A stretch of DNA of 64,000 nt from Populus alba (taxonomy: Eukaryota > Streptophyta > Magnoliopsida > Malpighiales > Salicaceae), in contig NC_133296.1 of NCBI RefSeq assembly GCF_005239225.2, positions 3,286,001-3,350,000 of the forward strand. Reading direction: 5' to 3'. Positions 51,323-61,805 of this stretch are shown in pieces; position 1 is the first letter of the stretch, and each line of letters starts with the position of its first letter. The notes under the pieces were generated by a model. That model worked only from the letters and a program-made list of their open reading frames with translations, did no database searches and had not been told where the DNA came from. Made by a program: the position numbers and the translations under genes.

Positions 51323-52564
51323 CAGTGGCGGAGCCAGAGTTTTTTCAATGAGGGGGCAAATTATTAACAAATACTATATTATATAGATATGCATTAGAAA
51401 TCAATTCAAAACATATATACTAATTCATATCAAGTAAACTTAATTTAAAAATACTTTTAAACTAAAAAAATGTACATTGTAGTTATTGGGGTTGATTTCA
51501 ATATGACTTTTCTTTGAATTTGATGGAGTTACATGACTTGAAGCTTTGATTAACTCTTCATCCTCAATGGATTTACGCTTGAAATACTTATCTAGTGACA
51601 TGTTAATTTAATATGAACCTGTTGGATTTTTTTTTATCATTATTAGTTACACGATAATTCTAAATCTTCCATATGAAATTCATAGCAAAATAAACATCAA
51701 TTCATCAAAATCAAAACCTATTTCAATGCATATCTATATGCATATAATAAGTATGTTGATTAAATTATACTTAATCATTTCTAGATATTTAATTGAGGAA
51801 CAATGCCTAGTGTATGTGTAAGAGAAATAATTCTTGAAAAACATGATTTCTACTTGATATTTTACTTACAAACAAATCATGTAAAAATATTAAATTTCAA
51901 TAAACTACTCTGTCAATGCAAGAGATGTCAAGAATAGTGGTTTTGTATGAATATTAATTTATTCATTTATAATAAGAAAAGAAATATTTAATTGATTAAA
52001 TTAGCAGATTTAAACATTTATTTTCAACATATTTGAACATATTCATATCAAAACCCCTAAATTATCATAAACCCTATATTTTTAATAACTAATTATAAAA
52101 GAATAAAAATTAAAATTAAACAATGAAATAAATAGAAAAAATAGAGAAAATTTACCTAAAATATAAAGAAAAAAAATAGAGTAATTACTTAATTATATTT
52201 GATGAGAAATTTACTTACGGGAGAGGCAGGAATAAGAACTCATAAAAAGAACAAAGTGACACAGTAGCTCATGAAAATAACAAAACAGCAAAGGCAGGAA
52301 TGCGAAATACTCTTTGTTAGTTAAGGGACACCATATTTTTAAGCCGATCCCATTGATTTGATATAGAAACAAAAGGGAAATTAAGAAAAATTTGGGGAAT
52401 GAACTGTGTGTGTTATATTATAATAACAACTTTTCTTTTTCCTTGCAGTAACAGTTCACTTACTTAATATATTAATATTTTAATAAAAAAATTAAAAAAA
52501 AAAAGAAGAAAAAGAAGTTAAGGGGGCAATTGCCCCTTTTTGTCCCTATGTGGCTCCGCCACTG
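51323..52564. mobile_element. Non-autonomous hAT-type DNA transposon
   Basis: The element is 1242 bases. Its ends are CAGTGGCGGAGCCA (51323-51336) and the exact reverse complement TGGCTCCGCCACTG (52551-52564), 14-base terminal inverted repeats starting CAG as in hAT elements. It is bounded by an 8-base target-site duplication CTTATAGA at 51315-51322 and 52565-52572, the hAT length. Subterminal GGGGGCAA occurs at both ends, and a GGGGCAATTGCCCC palindrome lies at 52523-52536. The inside is AT rich with no transposase frame, so movement would need an enzyme from elsewhere. The intact duplication suggests a fairly recent insertion. Confidence 0.88.
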
Positions 52565-52572
52565 CTTATAGA

Positions 52573-52725
52573 CGGAGTTGAATCTATTTATTAATATTGA
52601 TAAATATATTATAAAACGAATAGTTTTTTAAAGTAAAGATTGCATATCATGACCGAGTCCAATGATTATGTGTGTAGTAATTTTCTTAATAAAGTAGCAT
52701 TGAAATTCCAACTAGAGGTTCACTC
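52573..52725. other. Short unique gap between the hAT and Copia elements
   Basis: About 150 bases of AT-rich DNA separate the two insertions. No feature seen. Confidence 0.4.
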
Positions 52726-53673
52726 CTTATTATATAGTATATTACATATTAAAAGCTTGTATATATTAATTAGAAAAGATTTATTATTCTTGTATTATAA
52801 TTTTTATATTAATTATTGTACATTATCCTACATATATAAGCATAAATGATTGACTAACTAATATGTTATGCCTTTTATTATTCTTAACTTGGTATAAGAG
52901 CCATTATATTGTAAAACTCTCTTTTTTATATAGTTAAAACTCTCTTTTTTATATAGTTTTTTTTCAAGATCTTGATCAGGGTGATGATTTGGTCATTGTA
53001 TTTATATAAAAAGTCTGTCAATATATGCATGTTCCTACAGATATATATTGAGTTATTGTTAAATGCATTATGCGTTATCTTAAAGGTACAATTTCCTTTG
53101 GTCTTCATATCACCTGTAGCTCTTTATTTTCCTTATATGATTTTACAGATGCTGATTGGACTGATAGTGTTGAAGATTATAAATCTACTGGTAACTATCT
53201 TGTTTTCTTTAGACATACACCAATATCATAGAAGTCAGGGAAACAACATGCTATGACTCATTCTTCTACCAAAGATGAGTATAAAGTCTTACTTGATGGC
53301 ACTTTTAAGATCATATGAATTCAATATTTATTATTAGATCTACAGATTACTCTTCCTTTTGTGTTTATGATTTAGTGTTATAATATTGATTTTACTTATT
53401 TATCTGCCAAACATATTTTCCATACTCGTATTAAGTATGTTGATGTTGATTATCATTTCATGAGTGATAGAGTTACTAAAAAGACCATTCAAATTCGCTT
53501 CATTTCTTTCAAGGATCAACTTTTAAATATTCTTACAAAACCTCTCTCCATTGCTTTTTCTACTGCTCTTAGATCAAGCTTCAGGTTGAACCGCTACCCT
53601 AAACTTGAGGGGTGTATTATAGTATATTATGTATTAAAGACTTGTATGTATTTAGGAAAGATCTATTCTTGTG

Positions 53674-53712
<39 letters not shown>

Positions 53713-53789
53713 CTATTGTACATTACCCCTACATATATAACTAGGAAATGTTTGCTAACTAATTTGTTAAGTTTCTTATTATTCTCAAC
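52726..53789 (+). mobile_element. Deleted Copia-type LTR retrotransposon
   Basis: The 5' LTR is about 52726-52888 and the 3' LTR about 53613-53789. They are alike throughout but diverged, and the 3' copy carries a TA expansion at 53677-53710. The 5' LTR is followed at once by TTGGTATAAGAGCC (52889-52902), a decayed initiator-Met-tRNA primer site. The 3' LTR is preceded by the purine tract AACTTGAGGGG. Between them is the end of a Copia polyprotein: FTDADWTDSVEDYKSTGNYL and AMTHSSTKDEYKVLL (RNase H), then YVDVDYHFMSDRV and ISFKDQLLNILTKPL, broken by stops and frame changes. Gag, protease, integrase and most of reverse transcriptase are missing, so the element is dead. Confidence 0.88.
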
Positions 53790-54654
53790 TTTTTTACTGT
53801 GTAGTTGAAAATTCTTACAGTCTGCACTGAATAAAAATAAATAAATAGTAAAAATAAAATTCTCATACATAATCATCACTATAGGATTAGGGCTAATTAA
53901 AGTTTTTTTCTAGGCTCTAACGCTACTATATATCCCATCCTTCATTTGCATAACCATTGTGAGAAATATGTCTTAAATAATGGTGTAGGTACCAGAGTCA
54001 TTGATTGAAGTGGCCCTTTTTTTGGGTTATGAATATTGAAATGGCTTTGTATGTTCCTATATGAGTTATCGCTTACTAAGCTTTAGCAATCAAAGCCATT
54101 GCATGCAGGAGGGATGTTTCTCCAGCAGAACCTCGACTCTTGGCCGCTGTGTTAAAGAAAATTGGCCATTGCTGCATGAATATATAATTGTATTCTCCAA
54201 TTAACATCGATGTCCACTGTGCGCAAGTATAGACTATAGAACATGGATTCATTCACCATGCAAATTAAAAGGTTTTTAATTTTACAGAATTCAAGGAACA
54301 AATTGAACAGTTTCGCCTTTTGGCACATAAAATTCAATGTAGAAAATTAACAACCCTATCGGCCATTACGAGTGTAGAATTTCAACAATATTCATCCATC
54401 AGCTATTAGTCATGTTTATATGTTGTGATACATATTACCATCACTTTCACTCGAGAAGATCTTGTTGGAGCAGGAGGGAGACAATCCACTCGTGGCTTTA
54501 ACTCGGCCACGTTCAATAATTAATTGCTAGGATATACTTGAGGGATTTTGACAAAAAAATAATAATAAAAAAAAAGTTACGAGAAAGTGATTTGTATCAT
54601 ATCTCAACGATAATTATAATTGTCATTATACTAGAGAACAATAAATTTGACAAT

Positions 54655-54985
54655 AATTATCATGTTAATTATGACATTGTTAAAAAAATCATCTCAATTC
54701 AATAATTTAAACTATTAGGTAAAATCTCAATATATGATTTAATTTATTTTCTAACACGTTTTTTCAAGTGAAAGTCTTTTAGACTTAAAACTTGTATAGG
54801 TCTACATTGTTTTATATTTAATTTTTATCAAATAAAAAGAAATGGTGAGATTTGAACTCGTGACCACTTGGTCATTAAAGCTTTAATACCATGTTAAAGA
54901 ACTATTTCAACCCAATAATTTAAATTGTTAGATAAAATACTAATATATAATTTATATTATTTTATAACCCATATAATGGAATAAT
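54655..54985 (-). mobile_element. Composite SINE-like element, copy 1
   Basis: On the minus strand it has AACATGGTATTAAAGC (A-box-like, initiator-Met-tRNA style, about 54879-54894) and GAGTTCAAATC (B-box-like, 54849-54859). The body is flanked by direct repeats of about 85 bases (54676-54760 and 54893-54968; phrase CAATAATTTAAA(C/T)T(A/G)TTAG). The same arrangement recurs at 59945-60255. Confidence 0.6.
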
Positions 54986-55299
54986 TTAAAGCATGGTCTC
55001 ATTTCCCTACATTTAGAGTGACTATTCAACTATTCTTGATTAAGATTAGCGATAGGATTTGTCTTCAATACTTTTAAAATCACGATACAGTCTTAAGAGA
55101 CCTTGATATCAAATCGATTCTTCCCCACGCAATCCAAAAGAATCAAATTTGATGTTTTTGTCTCCAAGAACACCTATTAGGGCACCTAGCCATGGCCATT
55201 ATTAAGCTATATATTTAGCCAGCAATTATCAGAATACATTCATCATTCGAAACCTTGAAAGTATTCTTGTGTTAATGTTCAAACGAGCACTTGTCATAA

Positions 55300-56054
55300 G
55301 CCCTTAAATTTAAGGATTGAAATCATATTGGAAGGGGTGCGACACTTGGACATCTGGCAAGAAGGGTGGAAGAAGAAATGGTTTGAAGGCAATATTGGCA
55401 TTCGAATTGGGACCATACGGTAAAAGTGAAGAGAACATTTTACCTGAGCAAGTAGGAGAGCCCAACAAGTGGAGGGATACTCCTCTAAGAGGACAGTACG
55501 AACCCCTAAAAAAGGTACTCTTTCTTGTAAGGATAAGGAGTTTGTGACGAGGCTGTGTTTGTTTTGTAAACTGCAATGTACCTGTTTGGGCCTCCGTGGT
55601 AAGATCGCGGGAGGGAAACTGAGCTGACCTATGAATGTCCACACGTGTGATGTCTCTCGTAGATGTGGACAGTGCTGCCATGGTGTACCTACCGGTGATG
55701 GCTGCACACGTGTTTCGGTTCAGTGAAGGTGACAGTGAGCTTTGTTTGGTGGTGGTGGTGGTGGACCTTAGCCCACACGAGGGGACATCTGAGTGTTGGA
55801 TTGGTTGGCATGGGGTCCGATCCCTTCCTCTTCCTCTTATTTTTGTTTGTTTGGACTTTGGAGGAGTAGAGGGCAAGTCCTTTTCTGCCCTAGCTTTCTG
55901 TGTTTTGTCAGCTTTTGGGAGTAATTTAATTCTCATCTATCAAGATGTTGGCTATGTCATGTACATCAATGGCCGTCTAGCATCATCACCACCACCCACA
56001 AGAGACAAGCCATGCGGTTTGACTGAAAAACTCAATTTGGTCCATCAGTCTTGA
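55300..56054. promoter_or_regulatory. GC-richer island with G-boxes and auxin-response-like motifs
   Basis: CACGTG occurs at 55642-55647 and 55707-55712. TGTCTC lies at 55651-55656, three bases after the first G-box, and a reverse TGTCAC at 55729-55734. Long frames are open on both strands here (208 codons on the minus strand), which GC-richer non-coding DNA can give by chance; neither has a recognisable domain. It may be a distal control region of the Aux/IAA gene 5.4 kb away, or a decayed gene. Low certainty. Confidence 0.35.
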
Positions 56055-56309
56055 GTGATAATTCAATGGAGCCCTCTGATTCTTTTTTTTTTTATTTATC
56101 AAGTTGATGATAATTTGGAAAGTTATTTAAGCCCATTAATTATAAATCTAGTATAATGCCTCCATTTTACTAATTTGTGTTCCAAATTGCCATAGTCAAA
56201 ATTTTTAAGAGTAATTGGTAGTGAGAGGGAGCGTCTGAGGTAGGTTTTAATCAAGCTTCCCCTTAATTTAAAGTTTGTTGTGTTCATTGTATCCTGGGCT
56301 TATCCGAAA

Positions 56310-58130
56310 AAAAGAATGGTGATAAATGCAAAGAATTGCCAGAAATGATCAGCGATGCATTCAAAGAATCTCGTGAGTTTAATTAGGGACATGGATAATA
56401 AATATAAGAAACGGGCAATGAATTCCATGATTCTAGCTGTAATAATATAGAACGACTGTTAATTCTGTAGCTATATTACAAAAGTATTCCATGACACAGG
56501 GGGGAAAAGAAGAAGACGGGTGCTGAAATTATTAGGGCATTGTATTCATTGCATGTGTTCATGGACTATAAAAATAAGAAAATTAGAGGAAAAGAAAAAG
56601 GACACAAGCTTATCACCTTATGAACTCGCTGGCTATGCCAACAAAAAAACTCAAAGAATTGCCAAAAATTAGGGACACATTCAAAGAACTGGCAATGAAT
56701 TCAATGATTCTAACTGTACGTGCTGCAAGAAGAAATTAATAAGATATAATTTGGTTACTTACGAGGTTACAAAATCCAATAAGTTGAGAAATAAGATATT
56801 AATATATTGAATAAATGATGATTTTAAGTAATTTAATTCATTCTTGTAGTAATGGTGTCTAGGAGCTTGAAATGAAAATCCAAGATAATTAATAACTAGT
56901 GGTATATTTGGTAAACTAATGTGACCGGCATCTCCAAGAGATTATTTTTAATGAATGTGAGGGCTCTTATATACTTAAGTTAGTAATTTTATAAAAAAAA
57001 AAAGTGCGATAATATTTTAGAGAGATAAACTCTAAAAATATATACATTAAAAACATTAAGAATAAAGAGATACCAAACCTTGTTTTTTTGTGGAGAGCAA
57101 ATGCTAAAATATAATTTTATCTTGGTGATATTTTGAGTTATATTCTACTTAAAATAATATATATTGGATTAAAATATAATATTAAAGAACCCGCGTGAGG
57201 TTTTGAAAAAATTCTCAATTAAGTGTTAGGCTCAAAGATAATGCATGAGCCTATTAGAAGGGTGAAAAATAAATTTAGACATGCTTCATATACTCAAGCA
57301 CGTTGGGGTAGGATGCCAAACACATTGGGTTCTGACATGGTAGCTCGAGTACATGTGAGTAAGTGCTGGGCAACACGCCTAGCCTGAGCGTCCACCCCGC
57401 ATAGGCTTGGGCTGCCATTCCTGAGCCTATGTATCTTGGTAATAGATGAGTTTGGGTATGGTAGGCCGAGCCTATTAAATTTTCTTTTGATCTTTTAATA
57501 AGTTTTTCAGCTCGTTAAATTTTACCTTTTTATTAATTTAAGTAATTTTATGTTTCTAGCTATTGTACAAAACTATTCCAGCACAAGGATATAAAATGGG
57601 GTTAAACTCATTATTTACACCTTATGTTTTTACTAATTCATAAAAAGCCCCTTTTTTTATCACTTAGGTCAACTAAATTCTTATATTTTCAATTTCAGCC
57701 AATAAAGTACAATTTACGGAATTGAAAAAAAAGATACCACTCAATGAGAAGGGTGAGATGGTGGGGTGAGTGATGAAATTAATATGAATGGAAAAAAAGA
57801 GAGGTTAACTTGAAGAAGACTACTCCATTGATTGAGATAAATTTTCAATTTTGATAAATTGTACTTGATTGCTTGAAATAAAAAAATACAGGGGTTTATT
57901 TGACTAAATTGATAATGGAAGGACACTTTTGATAAGTTAGTGAAAAGGCAGGGTCCACATAATAAGTTTTGCAGGAAAAAGAAGAAGAAGAAAACGGCTG
58001 CTGAAAGTATTAGGGCAGTGAAATTTATTATAAATTTCATTTCAGTATGTTCATGGACTATGAAATTCAGAAAATTATAGCGGGGGAAGGCACAACATTA
58101 TCACCTTGGTAACTCATTAACCAAAAAAAC
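56310..58130 (+). repeat. Local duplications, one interrupted by a foldback element
   Basis: CAAAGAATTGCC..CATTCAAAGAA..GGCAATGAATTC..ATGATTCTA at 56318-56440 recurs at 56649-56725. The following part (TAGCTAT..TACAAAA..ATTCCA; GCTGAAA..ATTAGGGCA; TGTTCATGGACTAT; CTTATCACCTT) at 56470-56640 recurs split: the beginning at 57557-57580 and the rest at 57985-58115. The DNA between the two parts is the foldback element at 57590-57975. Confidence 0.75.
57590..57975. mobile_element. Foldback (long inverted repeat) element
   Basis: The arm at about 57603-57719 pairs with the reverse complement of about 57845-57970. Matching phrases include ACTAATTCATAAAAAG against ACTAACTTATCAAAAG, and AATAAAGTACAATT against AATCAAGTACAATT. 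The arms are imperfect. The element interrupts a duplicated sequence whose uninterrupted copy is at 56470-56640, so it behaves as an insertion. No protein is encoded. Confidence 0.7.
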
Positions 58131-59944
58131 ATCTTGTTCAATAAATTTGTTGTATATTTTTTTATATAAAATAATTTTAGGGATTCAAAATTGGGTTATG
58201 AAAATTGTTTTGGTACTTTTTTTTTTTTGACAAATTCATTTTGCTGGCCTTTATCGTGACTATAGACTTGATTCCTGCGATTCTTTAGGAGATAAGATAG
58301 AATGAGAATCAATTACTATAAAAGTTTTTTTTTTTTTTTGATGATATAAAATTGATTCTTTCGTGTGTTAATATTTAATTGAAGAGTAAATTGTTAGTGA
58401 AAGGAAGAAAATAATTAAATTATTAGTAATTATTGATGAAAAAGAAATAAAAAAACCATTTGATTTGTAAAAACACGAAATATGTAAAATTTAACCTTCA
58501 AAAGCACTAATTTAGGAGCAATTATTATACCCTTAATAATTCACCTTGCCTAAAATGAAACAAAGATACATACTTTAAATTAGAAAAAAAAAATGCTCCT
58601 CTATCAAGGAAAAAATTTATGTTGTATTGGGGGGGGGGGCGGATTGTTTTCTCAAAAAAAAAAATCAATTTTGAAAAATAAAAATAAAAATAAATATCAC
58701 ATTTCATCTTTATTGTTTTTTTATTACTCATATATGTTATCATACTAACTATAAAATGATTAGAAATAGAAAATAAGTTATTTGTATACCAACTATATAT
58801 GCAAACATATATATTTAAACCCATTTTTTCTAGTACAATCAAACAAAAAAAATTTTAAAAATCATTTTCGAAAAAACATAAATTTATTTTCCTACAAATA
58901 TTTTTTTGATTAAAAATAAAAATGTAATAAATCAAAATAAAACAAGTCAAGAATATATATACTTTTTTTCTTTTTCTTTTTTTTGTAATAAGCAAACCTA
59001 TCTATTTATATTTTAAGATAATATATTAATTTGAGATGGTGTATTTGTATTGTAGTTTCCTTGTATATATATTTAAACCTGTTCATTGGTTTTTTCTGTT
59101 TTCTTTTTAAAAAATTGTCAAAAACTGGATTAAAGGATCACTTTAAGATTCCCAGAGCAAAAGATAAACAAATTCATAGAATTTGTAAGGGAGAAAAAAA
59201 GGGAAAAGGGAAACCCGATTCTAATTTATAACTTCATTCTATACAAATAGAAAAGGTCCATTCCTCCTCTCAATCTCTCCTATACATGATGTGAAGTGGA
59301 TTTGACCCCAAATGTCTTAAAATATACAATTGACAAAAAAAAAAAAAAGAGGTAATTAAGGCAAGTTTCTACTTTTACGTGGAAGAACATATACAATGTC
59401 TGACATTAACGCATTAAGGTGCGAATATACACATTTATTTCTTCAAGCATGCCTTTGTTTTTTTACCTCTTTCTCTATCTTACATTTCCTCTCTCTTCTA
59501 CTATTATATAGTGAGCATTTAGTGGCACGCATCCTTGCCATTATATATGTATGTGCTTTGAATGGTTACCACTGGAAGTGGAGAGTGCATAAACAAGATG
59601 AAGATCGAAAAGATTTTGAAGTAACCTTGGAATGACAGGGATACCTCCTTTTTTGGATTTGGAAATGGTCTCATCTCACAAACAGCATGCGGGCAAATCT
59701 TGCTATGTAGGATTCTCTCTACTTTATAAACATTTCATATATTAGGCATAAAGGCTGTGTGATTCGTTAACATTTCAATGGTGTGTGTGTGTGTATAATT
59801 TGAGAAAGCATGTAATTAATCTGCAATTTTAATTTATTCATCCCCTTTTAAAAATATTCTAATCTTGTTTATAATAATTTGTATAAAGAAAACAATGTCT
59901 AAGATATCCTTATAATATCTAAGATTTTCTTTCTATACGTAAAG

Positions 59945-60255
59945 TAATTGTTAAAGAACCATCTCAAACCAATAAATTCAGCTATTAGGTGAAGTCCCAA
60001 AATATGATTTATATTATTCTTTAATACACTTCCTTAAGTAAAAGTTCTGTGAGTTTGAAACTTACACAGACCCACATTACTTTGTGCTTAATTTTTATCA
60101 AATAAATAGGGATCGATGATTAATGATGAGATTCGAACTCGTGACTGTTTGGTCAGCAAGACTTTAATACCATGTTAAAGAATAATCTCAATCCAATAGG
60201 TTAAGCTATTAAGTGAGGTCTCAAAATATGATTTATATTATTCTCGAACAATACC
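59945..60255 (-). mobile_element. Composite SINE-like element, copy 2
   Basis: It has the same order as copy 1: flanking direct repeats (59951-60030 and 60173-60250; phrase AAATATGATTTATATTATTCT in both), the minus-strand B-box-like GAGTTCGAATC (60130-60140), and AACATGGTATTAAAG (about 60162-60176). The B box is nearer consensus here than in copy 1. Confidence 0.65.
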
Positions 60256-60769
60256 CGATACTTTTTTTAAAGATAAAAATAAGTATACAATTAAATTACT
60301 CATACTTTTTTTATACTCATATACAAATGAAATAATCTCTCTTTACAATAATATTCGAACCAGAATTTTTTATACTTTCAACACTCTCTTCAAGACAACT
60401 TTTTGCTGCCTCGAACATATTGTAGATGTTGTACTAGTATATATGGTCCATAAAGTTGTGTGAAAATATTGAAAAGATCAATTTTTTTTTTTTGAAACAC
60501 CCACAGGCCACAGCACACATGTATAATAAAAAATAAAAATACCCAAAAAACTATGATATAATATAAGGAAAAAAAAAAAACACTCCCAACATTATATCAG
60601 ACTAGCTTTAATATGATTTCACCCTCTTTATACGAGGAACAATGCCAGCGTTTATTATTTTGTGGAGCCTAAGGAAACAAAGTGGAAAGGCATACAAAAG
60701 CCAACGAGGCCTGTCCACTTGCATTACCGCAATCATTCTATCCTATACATCATCCATGACCTAACTTCC

Positions 60770-60814
60770 CCGACAACCCATGGGGTCCGTCCAACTAATT
60801 TAGTCGTGCACGTG
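60770..60814. promoter_or_regulatory. Auxin-response-like motif and G-box before the IAA7/14-like gene
   Basis: CCGACA at 60770-60775 is TGTCGG on the minus strand, a high-affinity ARF core. CACGTG followed by TC lies at 60809-60814, 280 to 325 bases before the start codon. Aux/IAA genes are typically auxin-induced (family knowledge), so the position makes sense, but function is inferred. Confidence 0.45.
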
Positions 60815-61093
60815 TCATCATCTCCACCCTCTAAAGTCCCCCATCACCATGTCCCCAAAAAACCATATATTATAGCACCCTATAGCTAATTTGGCCCTTC
60901 TATTTCTCCTCGCGCTACTATTCCTCAACCTTTATTACATGTGCATACCATAAATCTCTCTACATCAAGATAATTAGTAGCAAGAAATTAACACCAACAA
61001 GAAGAAAAGAGAGAGAGAGAGAGGGGATAAGAGAGGTGCGTAGTGGTACTACTTATTTTCAAGTATTGGAGCTTTTTTTTTTGTTTGTGAAGG

Positions 61094-61759
61094 ATGACTA
61101 GCATAATGGGAGCAGAACCTGAAAAGTATAGCATGATTAACTTCGAAGAGACTGAATTACGTCTAGGGTTACCTGGAGGAATTGGTAACGGAAATGATGG
61201 TGAGGTTGCAAAGAGTAATGGGAAGAGAGGGTTTTCTGAGACTGTTGATTTGAAGCTCAACCTCTCTACAAAGGAATCGGCAAAGGGAGGCGACGAGGAG
61301 AAAGTCATGAAGGAGAAAACCGTTGCTCCTCCGGCCTCTACTGATCCTGCAAAGCCACCGGCCAAGTAAGTTTTCTTTTCATTTAATTTATTTCTCTATT
61401 TCTGATCACACCACTGATGGACTTATGATGGTTATTATATATTTTGTTTTAATTGCATGCCCCAATACATAAAGAGAAGCATACATTTGACAAATTTATT
61501 GTGTTTAGGAAGCTATAGAAATAGATAATAAGCCTAAATAATTAATGCCCACCCAATTTGTATGTTAGTCACGTTCGTGTATAATAGCAGCTCAGGTAAG
61601 CAAGATGTGATTTAATAATTATTTGAGCTTAACTAGGAGAAATACTTAATTCAGGCGAGCAAGAAAATTGGATTTAATGAATCATCTAGCAAGTATCCTG
61701 GTGAAAAATTCTTCTTCTACATTTTTTTTCCCACATAAAATTGTCTTTTCCCTTCATTG

Positions 61760-61805
<46 letters not shown>

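Larger units (their letters stand above)
53790..61093. other. Aux/IAA intergenic region, right part
   Basis: It contains two copies of one composite repeat (54655-54985 and 59945-60255), a GC-richer island with G-boxes (55300-56050), a tandem array with a foldback insertion (56310-58130), a run of ten G near 58630-58639, and a (GT)n run near 59783-59795. 60650-61093 is the promoter and 5' UTR of the plus-strand Aux/IAA gene; a GAGA run at 61011-61024 lies in the leader. No gene supported. Confidence 0.55.

Noticed and set aside
55310..55936. 208-codon open frame on the minus strand, with long frames open on the plus strand
   Set aside because: The composition is GC-richer than its surroundings, which lengthens chance frames. 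The translation is Thr/Ser/Pro low complexity with no domain, and both strands are open at once, so I did not call a gene.
59396..59635. 79-codon frame with a hydrophobic stretch
   Set aside because: It is isolated, has no splice or promoter context, and a hydrophobic run is expected from T-rich DNA.
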